DNA of 64,000 bases, taken from Paenibacillus montaniterrae (GTDB taxonomy: Bacteria; Bacillota; Bacilli; Paenibacillales; Paenibacillaceae). Positions 52,701 through 61,164 of the stretch are shown here, piece after piece. The stretch lies in NCBI RefSeq assembly GCF_018403185.1, contig NZ_BOSE01000006.1:186001-250000 (forward strand), read 5' to 3'. The notes under the pieces were generated by a model. It made no database searches. It saw nothing but the letters and a program-made list of their open reading frames with translations, and had not been told where the DNA came from. The position numbers were made by a program, and so were the translations under genes. Positions within the stretch are counted from its first letter, which is position 1. Each line of letters begins with the position of its first letter.

Positions 52701-55508
52701 TTGAATACCCTGACTGCCGCTGCCATCCGGCGATTCAATTCCGGTGCGGGCAAATAGCTGTGTGCCATTCGGATTTCGCGTTCCTCCGCTATAGCCGCCG
52801 ACTGCAGCAATATTCGAAGCGAACACCGATGAATCATTGGCGGTGCCGATAGCGTCGCGCGCCATTATGCCAAACGATTCTTGTCCGTCATGCTCTGGGG
52901 ACTTGGCGTATTCAATTACCTTTATATCTGCCGACAGCTCGAAATTATCCTCCAGCGCATCCAGCTCAACATAATAAAAGCTAATGCCGTCGTGGTCGCC
53001 CGTCACTTTACCTGCCGAGCCGCCAAGCGCTTTTAGCGTAACGACGCCTTGCTCATCCACTTCGATCGTGTTATTGCTTGATGAGGTTGATTGTCCAAAG
53101 CGAATGCTCTTCCATTCTAGCGGCACATCGTCGCGAACATGAACCTTCAGCTCAAGCGCAGGCAGCTCGCTATCATTTGCTGAAATCGTAATTGTATATG
53201 GGCCTGCTGCGTTTGCGTTATAATTTGTCGTGTCGATGTGGTAGCGACTATCTGTAATCGCTTGCAAATCGCCGTTGTCGTAAGCAATGGCCAGTTTTAA
53301 TTGCGATAGATCCAATTGCTCGCCCAGCTTGTAGGTCGTTTTCGGATATTGAATCACGGCTAACGCCACAGCTTCTTTTTCCTTAATAGTGAGCGAAAGT
53401 GTGGTTGACTGGTCACGATACGAGATCACCAGCTTTTGCACGCCAGCAGCAGATGCATCAAAATCTGATATGTTCAGCTTCAGCTCCTCTCTTGCAATGC
53501 GTTTTCTCGAGCCGTCGCTGTAATGGCCATAGACGATCATTCCATCCAATTGCAGCTGTTCATTAATGAAATAGGTTGATTTAGTTGGCAGCTGCGCAAT
53601 TTCCAGGCCGGTTAAGCTGGCATCGGCAACATGAACTGTAAATTCAACCACAGCATTCGTATTTTCTGTCGAAACGACGGCAACACGATAGCTGCCTGCA
53701 GCGGTGAAGCGATGCGGCTCGCCTTTTTCATTATTGCCGTATCCATCATACTGCTGACCTTCGACCATAATCGTATATAGCTCTGGTGTAAGCTCTCTCT
53801 CCATATACCCAGCGTCATAAATCGCTTCAACCGTTAAGCCTTGCAGCTGAAGCTCCTCTCCCACATAATAGCTCGTAACAGCTGGTTCATATACGATTTC
53901 CAGGGAGGTCACCTCTAGTGCCACCACCTCATAAGCCAATAAAGCTGTTTTCCCTTTATAATGAATCGTCAGCTCCTTGCTGCCTGCTTCTGAGCTGTCA
54001 AAGCCCGTTACAATGTACTCCTTATCCGACAATACCGTCTCACTGCCGTCATGCATAACCGCTTTCACAACTAAGCCTGTTAGATCAAGCTGTTCCTGGA
54101 GACGATACTTGGTTTTCATTGCTGAAGCATCGAGCTTAAGCTCTTGAACAGCGGCTGAATCCATTTGCAGCTTAATATCGGAAAATGCAACCTTCGCATC
54201 GCGTGCAACATAGACCCCGGCATATAATTGCTCTGAAAATAAAGCATCCGCCTGGATAAGCTGACTTTCACCATTTACTGTTAATGTATAGCTGTTTTGA
54301 TTTTTTTCAATTTTTAGCTGATAAACCTCATTTGCTGCTGGTGCAGTTGCTGCAGCGTACGGGTCCAGCTTAGTTTGAGTGCCGCCCTTGCCGTCAACTA
54401 CGCCAAATTTATAAAAGCCTTTCATCACCGTATCGAGCGCGCCAACCGCCACATAATTCGAGGTGGTCGCTGAAGAAGAACGATGCTCGCCAACGGCGTC
54501 GCGCAGCATAAGTCCAAATGATTTTTGATTCGGTGTTGAAATCGAGGCGTTGCTGTTAAATGCCGCTACAGTTGCTGTCGCTTCTAATGTAAAGCTGGCA
54601 TCAGCCGCAGCCTGATACGCCAAAAATGATAGCCCCTCATCTCCAGAGGCGACCTTTCCGCCAGTTGCCTCCAACGTGTAGCTGCCCGCTCCTTCAATGA
54701 CTGGCTCTGGATTTTTATCCTCTGATGTATTTCCGCCAAAGGAGTAAAATTGCAGCTCGCCAAGCTCTGGCGGCTGTTCGGAAGCAAGCGTCAGCTCGAT
54801 ATTGTTGTATGTAATGTCTGCATTGCGAGCAGTAAAGAGCCCAACATAGCTCACATCCGAAGCATATTGATCAACGACATAGCTAAAACCATTTACGGTT
54901 ACTACAAAAAGATTGGCAGATTTTTTTATACTGAGCTGATAGCTGCTGCCCGCAGCTGGAACGGCTAATTGCTCATCCAAATCCTGCTTCGCTTGTACAG
55001 TGCCTAGCCGATTAAATAGCTTGAGCTTTTTATCTAATGCGCCAACAGCTAAATAATCGTCCTTGGCATAGTCACTTCCATGAACATAGCTATGCACACT
55101 GTTTCTAAGCATAATGCCGAAGGAAGCTTGATTATGATCGGCAATGCTATTGACCGTTGCAGTGGCTGAAAACTCAAAATCTTGATCAAGTGGAACCGAC
55201 TGATACAAATAAGCAATCCCGTCTGTTGTTGATGAAATTTTCCCGCGGTCGTTCATGCTTTTTATATGAACCGCGCCTTGCTCATCCTCAACGATGCTAA
55301 AATTGTCAGCAGTAATTTTATCTTGTCCGCCAACATCACCAAATACAGAGGCTTGCCAGTTGGAGCCTGGCTGCAGCATTGCGATTGCCGGCTCCTGAGT
55401 TGGTTCATTGACGCCTTCTTCCGCAGCGATCACCCCTATGTTCGCAGGCAATAAAAGCATGAATGCAAGTAATGAAGTGAATGTTCTTCTAATCATTTTC
55501 CGTCTCAT
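49758..55508 (-). CDS. SLH-anchored multidomain pectate lyase (PL9-like)
   Basis: 1916 residues from ATG 55508; 24 more residues upstream are open but out of family. A signal peptide (ends about AAEEGV) precedes two LamG/DUF1349-like modules (about 50-450). Four bacterial Ig-like repeats (about 450-800, each KYRLQEQLDL-like with VTGFDSSEAG) and a third LamG-like module (800-1030) follow. A right-handed beta-helix with DGFAAKLTSGVGNVF and AYNNVDDGWDL (about 1128-1470) is typical of PL9 exo-/endo-pectate lyases. Three SLH repeats (about 1733-1916) close the protein. It would bind the cell surface and cut polygalacturonate by calcium-assisted beta-elimination. AAGGAG lies 14 nt before the start, rather far. 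Confidence 0.88.
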   Translation of the reverse strand: MRRKMIRRTFTSLLAFMLLLPANIGVIAAEEGVNEPTQEPAIAMLQPGSNWQASVFGDVGGQDKITADNFSIVEDEQGAVHIKSMNDRGKISSTTDGIAYLYQSVPLDQDFEFSATATVNSIADHNQASFGIMLRNSVHSYVHGSDYAKDDYLAVGALDKKLKLFNRLGTVQAKQDLDEQLAVPAAGSSYQLSIKKSANLFVVTVNGFSYVVDQYASDVSYVGLFTARNADITYNNIELTLASEQPPELGELQFYSFGGNTSEDKNPEPVIEGAGSYTLEATGGKVASGDEGLSFLAYQAAADASFTLEATATVAAFNSNASISTPNQKSFGLMLRDAVGEHRSSSATTSNYVAVGALDTVMKGFYKFGVVDGKGGTQTKLDPYAAATAPAANEVYQLKIEKNQNSYTLTVNGESQLIQADALFSEQLYAGVYVARDAKVAFSDIKLQMDSAAVQELKLDASAMKTKYRLQEQLDLTGLVVKAVMHDGSETVLSDKEYIVTGFDSSEAGSKELTIHYKGKTALLAYEVVALEVTSLEIVYEPAVTSYYVGEELQLQGLTVEAIYDAGYMERELTPELYTIMVEGQQYDGYGNNEKGEPHRFTAAGSYRVAVVSTENTNAVVEFTVHVADASLTGLEIAQLPTKSTYFINEQLQLDGMIVYGHYSDGSRKRIAREELKLNISDFDASAAGVQKLVISYRDQSTTLSLTIKEKEAVALAVIQYPKTTYKLGEQLDLSQLKLAIAYDNGDLQAITDSRYHIDTTNYNANAAGPYTITISANDSELPALELKVHVRDDVPLEWKSIRFGQSTSSSNNTIEVDEQGVVTLKALGGSAGKVTGDHDGISFYYVELDALEDNFELSADIKVIEYAKSPEHDGQESFGIMARDAIGTANDSSVFASNIAAVGGYSGGTRNPNGTQLFARTGIESPDGSGSQGIQAIMLQEGRPSLENSYPAQSYKLTLAKTNSGFTGKLNDGEPAVLYTPDILHVQDHKMYVGFYTARLATIEVHNIELKVTAAASDAPRVEPPAVPLEPAIELVSLKQTSTTEQYEVKVKANTSGSVTIKQGDTIIVNDEPIEANQLLVKATDLVRGNNRFTISFMPSDTEFLTSYDTIVQNHTVTVKQYEGDIYVAPDGSPEGDGTVNNPLDLDSAIAYVAPGQTIIVQDGQYVRNQKLDIKKYNDGTANAMKTLKAAEGARPVIDFDKKSEGVVLSGNYWHIIGLDFARSAGNTKGFTVGGSHNMIELCRFYEHGDTGLQISRTDNSTNIADWPSYNLILNSTSFANRDPSDNNADGFAAKLTSGVGNVFRGAIAYNNVDDGWDLYTKAGSGAIGAVTIENSIAFNNGYPMGSTELKGDGNGFKLGGEGIHVPHVIRNSIAFNNGTAGFTSNSNPGVIAYNNIGFNNLKGNIVFTTYGHIKPDFTIDGFVSFATENIAKDQVPDNARTRNNYFYDGTRSANAAGTVISESNFKSLEVPLEIVRDEAGNIQLGHFLSFIAPPTNENPGYPGTPVSPVNPSPAPTTFFELKGTAADGRVTGELSSEQAKAAIAGLNSQSERKVTIAFGDKDAPAAKAYQLLVPAQLFSAKVEAYDIELLTPIGSILIPGEAFADAAVVTDNENATISIQIRNESGEAQADALADNEIAGAKAAIAIEWHSNGQPLDYNYSARPLELFIPYIPTAAESSQLSKLTIRQIADDGKTTTAIPNAYYDKKAEGMRAKVNQPGQYLILVGSKSFIDVPSTHWAYDAISTLAAKGVINGINEQRFAPNEPVTRADFAVMLMRALGLTAAASERSAAFTDVEANAYYYEAVTTAAQLGIINGYPSGEFKPEQQIERQEMFVMAYKAIDKVDSLQLASAKDDAALAQFTDSSSVASYAKQILASLVEQNIIQGYGGKLEASRTTTRAEAAVFIERLVFQRQ

Positions 55509-55521
55509 GTGAACGCTTTCA
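55508..55521 (-). promoter_or_regulatory. Perfect cre (CcpA) site overlapping the pectate lyase start
   Basis: Minus-strand TGAAAGCGTTCACA matches all 14 positions of TGWAANCGNTNWCA. Its last A is the A of the start codon, and it lies just after the ribosome site. CcpA bound here would act as a roadblock when glucose-like sugars are present. Confidence 0.75.
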
Positions 55522-55684
55522 ACTCCTTGCTTGAATTTTGGATTGTACCAGTTTCTCCTTGCTACACACCACCTTCTCACCGTCTATATTGCAAGCATGC
55601 AGCACATCGTTCAATGCTGCGCCGCTGTGCCCTAGCCGCATGCTGCACGGACTATATTATGCTGAAGCGACTAGTACTTCAATA

Positions 55685-55712
55685 ATCATAAGCTCAGCCT
55701 TTTGCGTTTCAA
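55685..55712 (-). promoter_or_regulatory. Candidate promoter of the pectate lyase gene
   Basis: Read on the minus strand: TTGAAA (55712-55707), 16-nt spacer, TATGAT (55690-55685). It leaves a 5' leader of about 170 nt. The rest of the gap 55522-55780 holds no gene I can support. Confidence 0.4.
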
Positions 55713-55780
55713 TTAAAAAATGAACCAGAATTTTAACAAATAGTAACAAGATGCTTATTACTTCCTGAAATGATTATTCA

Positions 55781-55819
55781 AAGAAGAAAGCCAAACCTGA
55801 CAGGTTTGGCTTTCTTCTT
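55781..55819 (-). terminator. Terminator of the metallophosphatase gene
   Basis: AAGAAGAAAGCCAAACCTG pairs exactly with CAGGTTTGGCTTTCTTCTT across a 1-nt gap (19-bp arms). It is next to the stop codon at 55829 and is purine-rich on one side, so the minus-strand transcript ends in U-rich sequence. Confidence 0.9.
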
Positions 55820-55828
55820 GGCAATCAC

Positions 55829-58800
55829 TTACTGTTCGAGCGATTTATCGATCAAGCGAATGATCATTGCAACTGACTCGGCGCGGGATGCAGAATCATT
55901 CGGTTTGAACATTCCATTGCCTTGCCCGTTTACAATACCCGCAGCTGCAAATGCGTTGATTTGTTCTGACGCCCAGCTCGTTGTTACATCCGAGAATAGA
56001 TTCGATGTGCCAGGAACATAGTTCGTCAGCCGTGCAAGCATCACAACGATCTCGGCGCGGGAAATTTCTTGATTAGGACGGAAGGTTCCATCGCTATAGC
56101 CTGTAATGATTCCATTGGCCTGTAATGCTGCAATTGCTGCTGAAGCCCAATGCCCTTGCGTGTCGGCAAAGGACGAACCGCTAGCACCCTTTAGTCCAAA
56201 TGCTTGTGCAAGCATCGTAGCAAATTCAGCGCGAGTTACTTTAGCATTAGGACGATATGAACCATCACTGTATCCTGTTACTATCCCCATCCTGGATGCG
56301 CGCTCTACTACTGAAGCACTCCACGAGGAAGCTGGGACATCAGTAAAGCTTACGGCAGGAGCGGACTTCTCTTTCTCCACAATCTCTTTCACTGCTTCTA
56401 CATCAACCTTGTCATTAAAGACAGGCTTCGTAGCTGTTGGTCTTTGCGTTGGTGCCGGTGTTGCTGTCGGTACCGGCGTCGATGTCGGCGCTGGTGTCGA
56501 CGTTGGTGTTGCTGTCGGCGTTGGCACTGGTGCTGAAGTTGGTGTAGGCGCCGCTGTCGGAGTTGGCGTCGTCGGCTCATTTCCCGCTGCTTTCACGATT
56601 GAAAACGTGTCAACCATATCTCCTTCAATCGTACGCGCTTCCACACGAATCTCATTTTCAGTAATCTCAATAGCTGAATATACAGGCACATCTTCATCAA
56701 AAATATAATTCAAATATTGATATTGACTGCCATCATAAAATTTCCAGCCGGAAGCACCGCCATCTAAATATACCGTGCCCTCATTGGTCGTTTTATTTGG
56801 TTTTCCGTCCACCATCGGATACGTGCGTGCATAGACATGATCATGACCAACCAGCACCAAATCCACTTTCTTCTCTTCCAAAATCGGTGCAAAATACGTC
56901 TGAGTATATTCCACAAGCGACTCGCGGCCATTTTCAGTATGATAGGCCGGACGATGGAACATGACGACCGTCCATTTCTGTTTGTTCTGATCTAAATCTT
57001 TTTCTAACCAAGCTGCTTGAGCAATCATTTGCTCCTCTGTGCCTTCCGAGTTCAATACAACGAAATGCGTATCATCAACATTATAAGCGTATGCATACTG
57101 TACTTGAGTTTCAGGTCCGTTTTTCGGAAAATTGGCCCCTTTCGTGAATACATCCTTGCCTTCGCTCTTCACATCATGATTACCCAATGTTAAAGCCGTT
57201 GGCAGCGATGCTGCATAGACTGAGGTCGCTTCCCAGAACTTTTGCCATTCCTCAAATGCGCCGCCTGCATCGACCATATCTCCACCATGCATAACAAACT
57301 GGGTTGCCGGATATTGTGCCAATGCATTTGTCATAAGCTCTTGATAGGTTTGCATGCCTTGCAATTGATTAGTATGAGAGTCTGTAACAAACAAGAATGA
57401 GGTCGGTGTTGATTTGTCCTGATCGATCGTAGCATAGTCGTACCACTCCGACCAATTGCCCTCATAGCCGACACGGTATTTATAGGCCGTATTTGCTTTC
57501 AAGCCTGCAATTAAAGCATTATGGAAGCGGATTTCGCCCTTTGTTCCATTCTCCTTCATGCTTAGCACTTGCAGCTCACTTTCTGCCTGCTGCTGCTTTA
57601 CATGATCGGCAGCCGGGGCTTCACCAGTTCCCCATTCACTCGCTTCAATATATTGCACATATGAGAGGGCTTGATCCGGATTTGTTTGCCATGCGACACT
57701 TAGCTGTGAAGACATATCTTCTGACACATATGTTTGAACATATTGAGGCTTATCCGTGCCGTATTGCTCGACAACTTCATAATTGACAACCTTACTGTTC
57801 TGATCACCGTTAACCGCTTGAACTTGGTAGGCTCCGAGCGCCAACGTCGTCACGTCTGTCGTGAATTGTCCGTTAGCATCTGTTTTACCAAGACTGCCGC
57901 TCAATAGCTGGCTGGTTACATCGGCTTCTGCAATATAGCCTGTTGTTTGTCCATCTGCCAACATAACCTCGAACAATCCATCCTCAGCTTCTGCCGCAGC
58001 GTAGTAACGCTCACCCGCTTTTGCAACCATTAAAATGTCTGAAGACGTATCATCGTCCTCATATACATTAGTCGTTTCCGCGTTAATTGTAACTAGCGAG
58101 CTTTGCTTTAACAACCCAGCGAACATAATGTCCACGCCTTCTTGCGGTTTGCCTTGGCGGTCAAATACTGTAAAGGTGGAAGCCGTGCCCAAACCTGATC
58201 CTGTCATCTCCAGGCGATATGGAAATGCGATGGTGTAGCGAACAGGAGCAGCGATTGGCGAGCTAGTTTGAACCTCGCCGGCTGCAAGGCTCGTATTGCT
58301 CATGGTGATCGTTTTGTACGCTTCCCCGCGCTCTAGTACAGCATGCGAGCTCACTCTGAACTGAACCGTAACATCATGCGCTGCTGCTGATAGATTAGCA
58401 AGCGCCACCTGAACCATTCCGTTCTCATTATCAATCGTTGAGTTTACAGCAATCCCGTTCGCTTCAGTTATCGTTTCAACCTGAAGAGTTTTCGGATCAT
58501 AATTTAGTGAAAATGACGCCTGATCGGCACCAGCGTAATCCTGAATACTAACTTGAACAGCGTAAATTTCATTGCTTACTGCTTCTTCGTTCCCAGTCAT
58601 GGACAAACGCTCTCCTGCTTGTATTGTAAAAGCGTATGCTTTCTCGGCAGGATTGCCGTTTTTATCCTTCACTTCAATGACAAGCTCATGATAACCGCCA
58701 TCTACAAGTTCTCCTGGATAAGTCAACACATTAGTATCGGGAGAATAACTCACTTTATCCGTAATGTCCGTTCCGTCCAATGAAACAGATAATGAATCCA

Positions 58801-59539
58801 AATCAAGTCCTGATCCGCTATCAGTCAGCTCGACCTGTAATTCATCCAGCGGAGCAGTCAGCACTGCATTTTCAAGAGGAGCTATTGCTTTAATGGTAGG
58901 AACCTCGTTATCCTCATTAGATTCCTCGTAAATAAAGGTAATGTCATCCACCCAAAGTGAGCCTTTATTTTTCTTGCTCATATTCGATTGCTTCAGCTGG
59001 AAAAACAATTCAAGAACAATCGGCTCTGGCTTGCCTTGCGGCACATCCGCCTCAATATACTTCCAGCCGGACCAGTTGATGCCCAATTCGCTCTCATCAT
59101 AGAATTCTGCCTGAAAGGAAGAGCCCTCTTGATCTCTAAATTTAGTCGTTAGCAAATGTCCTTCGTTGTTCCCGTAAACCCACATGCCAACTTTAATCGG
59201 ATACCCTGTTACCGGGATTCTTCCCGCATTATACCCTACTTCAATTTGCGAAGGGTTATCTACAATGTCAATCATATCGTAGTCAATTCGAGCCGAGTAT
59301 TGACCATTTCTTACATACTTCTTGTTATCCTCCAAATGCAGCGTAGCCTCATACATACGTTTAGGGTTAAATTTCACATCTGAAATTCCATCCTCGAAAT
59401 CTTCCACCATTACATATGGCGCAGTCTCATCTGCTGCATAGATATGTTGCTTTTGACCGAAGCCAGTGCTCCACCCGCCTACCAGCAGCGAAAGCATGGA
59501 TGCGATCAATATTGTTTTGCGCAATATCATTGATTTCAT
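55829..59539 (-). CDS. SLH-anchored multidomain metallophosphoesterase
   Basis: 1236 residues with a signal peptide (about 1-36). In order: a carbohydrate-binding-like jelly roll (about 42-205); an Ig-like domain (215-310); a cohesin-like domain (about 316-413, NEIYAVQVSIQDYAGADQAS); an SH3b-like module (about 495-560); a fibronectin-like domain of the purple acid phosphatase type (600-715). The calcineurin-like core follows: VTDSHTN (about 720), GGDMVD, GNHD (about 786), HRPAYH, GHDHVYART (about 898). A Thr/Pro linker of TPTPT and PVPT repeats (986-1046) and three SLH repeats (1065-1233) end it. It hydrolyses phosphate esters at the cell surface; phosphate gain is the likely use. It is transcribed alone. 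Confidence 0.88.
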   Translation of the reverse strand: MKSMILRKTILIASMLSLLVGGWSTGFGQKQHIYAADETAPYVMVEDFEDGISDVKFNPKRMYEATLHLEDNKKYVRNGQYSARIDYDMIDIVDNPSQIEVGYNAGRIPVTGYPIKVGMWVYGNNEGHLLTTKFRDQEGSSFQAEFYDESELGINWSGWKYIEADVPQGKPEPIVLELFFQLKQSNMSKKNKGSLWVDDITFIYEESNEDNEVPTIKAIAPLENAVLTAPLDELQVELTDSGSGLDLDSLSVSLDGTDITDKVSYSPDTNVLTYPGELVDGGYHELVIEVKDKNGNPAEKAYAFTIQAGERLSMTGNEEAVSNEIYAVQVSIQDYAGADQASFSLNYDPKTLQVETITEANGIAVNSTIDNENGMVQVALANLSAAAHDVTVQFRVSSHAVLERGEAYKTITMSNTSLAAGEVQTSSPIAAPVRYTIAFPYRLEMTGSGLGTASTFTVFDRQGKPQEGVDIMFAGLLKQSSLVTINAETTNVYEDDDTSSDILMVAKAGERYYAAAEAEDGLFEVMLADGQTTGYIAEADVTSQLLSGSLGKTDANGQFTTDVTTLALGAYQVQAVNGDQNSKVVNYEVVEQYGTDKPQYVQTYVSEDMSSQLSVAWQTNPDQALSYVQYIEASEWGTGEAPAADHVKQQQAESELQVLSMKENGTKGEIRFHNALIAGLKANTAYKYRVGYEGNWSEWYDYATIDQDKSTPTSFLFVTDSHTNQLQGMQTYQELMTNALAQYPATQFVMHGGDMVDAGGAFEEWQKFWEATSVYAASLPTALTLGNHDVKSEGKDVFTKGANFPKNGPETQVQYAYAYNVDDTHFVVLNSEGTEEQMIAQAAWLEKDLDQNKQKWTVVMFHRPAYHTENGRESLVEYTQTYFAPILEEKKVDLVLVGHDHVYARTYPMVDGKPNKTTNEGTVYLDGGASGWKFYDGSQYQYLNYIFDEDVPVYSAIEITENEIRVEARTIEGDMVDTFSIVKAAGNEPTTPTPTAAPTPTSAPVPTPTATPTSTPAPTSTPVPTATPAPTQRPTATKPVFNDKVDVEAVKEIVEKEKSAPAVSFTDVPASSWSASVVERASRMGIVTGYSDGSYRPNAKVTRAEFATMLAQAFGLKGASGSSFADTQGHWASAAIAALQANGIITGYSDGTFRPNQEISRAEIVVMLARLTNYVPGTSNLFSDVTTSWASEQINAFAAAGIVNGQGNGMFKPNDSASRAESVAMIIRLIDKSLEQ

Positions 59540-59721
59540 TACTTTTCTATCTCCTCTTAGTAAATTTCATCATCCAAGGAGTACTATAACAGTGCATTGT
59601 AAAATAAAAGCTCATAAATTATTAAGAAATAATATTTATTCATTTACATCGATATGAATAGTTATACAAAGTAATTGAACTAACTTCCAGTAAATGGAGT
59701 TCTAACTATTTTTCGAAACAC

Positions 59722-59772
59722 AAAAAAGGCTGTACATAAAGCCAGCGAAACCCTGACAGTTTGTACAGCCTT
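59722..59772 (-). terminator. Terminator of the DUF3221 gene
   Basis: AAGGCTGTACA (59726-59736) pairs with TGTACAGCCTT (59762-59772). The six A at 59722-59727 form a T-run for the minus-strand transcript. The loop carries CCAGCGAAACCCTGACAG, close to the inner core of other terminators here. Confidence 0.85.
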
Positions 59773-59786
59773 CAACTTGGATAACT

Positions 59787-60275
59787 TTACTTTTCAGTAA
59801 TCACTTTATCTTTGCCAATCACTACGGTTATAGAGTTGTCATTAAAGAGATTACCTATAACCACTTCCCACTGTTCATTGGCGTTATGATATTGAATATT
59901 ATCAATAACAGCGATGCCCTCATTCCACTTTTCGTTTGCATAGTCAAGGCATGCTCTAATGATCTCTTTCTCACCAGGAAGTTGTTGCTCCTGTATAATC
60001 TTTTTCGCTGAAGAAACCCCTGGATACGTATCATAGCCATCGCCAAGCTTCACAGTAAGCAAGCTGCCAATCCGTTCATCTTTCAGATTGGTTATCCATA
60101 CAGCATCTCTAACTTCAATTTGATTGGTAGTTGAGTGTTGTATAGCTTCAACAATCAATACCTGATCATCAGCAAAATGAACAGCGTATCCAGTTATTGA
60201 TTGATCAGTTTGGTTGCTGCAGGAAAGAAGGAGCAAGAGCATACCTACAATCCACGTTTTCAGCAGCTTCATCAT
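59787..60275 (-). CDS. DUF3221-like lipoprotein
   Basis: 162 residues. The lipoprotein signal ends in LLLLSC (Cys 19). The mature part (ITGYAVHFADDQVLIVEAIQ, DAVWITNL, GSLLTVKLGDGYDTYPG) has the form of small Bacillus YobA/DUF3221 lipoproteins, which have OB-like beta folds. The function is unknown. It follows the alpha/beta hydrolase gene by 8 nt and is probably co-transcribed with it. Confidence 0.7.
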   Translation of the reverse strand: MMKLLKTWIVGMLLLLLSCSNQTDQSITGYAVHFADDQVLIVEAIQHSTTNQIEVRDAVWITNLKDERIGSLLTVKLGDGYDTYPGVSSAKKIIQEQQLPGEKEIIRACLDYANEKWNEGIAVIDNIQYHNANEQWEVVIGNLFNDNSITVVIGKDKVITEK

Positions 60276-60283
60276 ATAAACCC

Positions 60284-61039
60284 TTAAAGATTCGCCTTTA
60301 TAAATTCATAGGTCATCTCCGCTACTTTTCTATTTCCAGCCTCCGAAAAACCATGTCCTTCCCCTGGAAATAGCTCGAAGCTTATGCTCGAATATAAGCT
60401 TGCAGCTTTCTTGGCACATTCAAGCGCCACGATATCATCTTGATCCCCATGAAAGATCAACACATTTTTGTGGAATTTTCCAATATGCTCAAAAACATCA
60501 TAACGATGAATGCTCTCAAAAAATACTCTGCCAAGGGTCATTCCCCATAGCTCATGACTGTCAGGAATGCTGTCCAAGGTCGGATATCGTTCGTTCCAAT
60601 TTTCTGCGATGCAAAATGCCGGGAATAGCAGCAGCAATCCTTTTATATCGTCTATTCGTTCATCGGCAGCTAATGCTGATACCAAGCCGCCCTGACTGCC
60701 GCCAAACAGAAAAATATTGTCGCGATCTACGTTGTCCCACTTCTTAATCTCGTCAACAACCGCGCACAAATCTTCTTTCTCTGTAAATAGCGTCATCTCC
60801 GTTGTCTGAAGGCCGCTCTTTGAACGGACCGATCCACCGCAAAAGTCAAAGCAGTATGCGCCCACACCCTTGGAAACCAAATATTCGCTATTCATAACAA
60901 AATCCGCATTCGTTCCATTATAGCCATGGCTGAAAATAACAATCGGGCATTTTTCTACATTTTCAGGCATATAGGAAACTCCATAAATTTCTCGATCCTG
61001 ATGCTTGATCATTACTACGGTTTTAACACCAACACTCAT
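60284..61039 (-). CDS. Alpha/beta hydrolase (BD-FAE/dienelactone type)
   Basis: 251 residues from ATG 61039 (GGAGG 8 nt upstream; an earlier ATG at 61087 has none). Motifs: SHGYNGTNAD (oxyanion hole), nucleophile Ser in FGGSQGGLVSAL, acid in HGDQDDIV and His in PGEGHGFSE. The GYNGTNADFVMNSEYLVSKG region is like acyl-peptidase or cinnamoyl-esterase-like hydrolases, cytoplasmic here. Its neighbours are a GH2 glycosidase upstream and a lipoprotein downstream, so a sugar ester is a possible substrate (inference). Confidence 0.83.
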   Translation of the reverse strand: MSVGVKTVVMIKHQDREIYGVSYMPENVEKCPIVIFSHGYNGTNADFVMNSEYLVSKGVGAYCFDFCGGSVRSKSGLQTTEMTLFTEKEDLCAVVDEIKKWDNVDRDNIFLFGGSQGGLVSALAADERIDDIKGLLLLFPAFCIAENWNERYPTLDSIPDSHELWGMTLGRVFFESIHRYDVFEHIGKFHKNVLIFHGDQDDIVALECAKKAASLYSSISFELFPGEGHGFSEAGNRKVAEMTYEFIKANL

Positions 61040-61121
61040 TTTAAAACCTCCAATACCGGGGATGCCTGGTGGATTATAAACCATCACTATGGCAACCGTA
61101 TTTTCCCTAGCTTATCGCAAC

Positions 61122-61149
61122 ACTAAAGTCACTGTCCCCCGACTTTAGT
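61122..61149. terminator. Hairpin between GH2 and hydrolase genes
   Basis: ACTAAAGTC (61122-61130) and GACTTTAGT (61141-61149) are exact reverse complements around a 10-nt loop. It lies just after the GH2 stop codon (61165) on the minus strand. No clear T-run follows, so it could attenuate rather than end transcription. Confidence 0.5.
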
Positions 61150-61164
61150 CCAGTATTTGGTATT

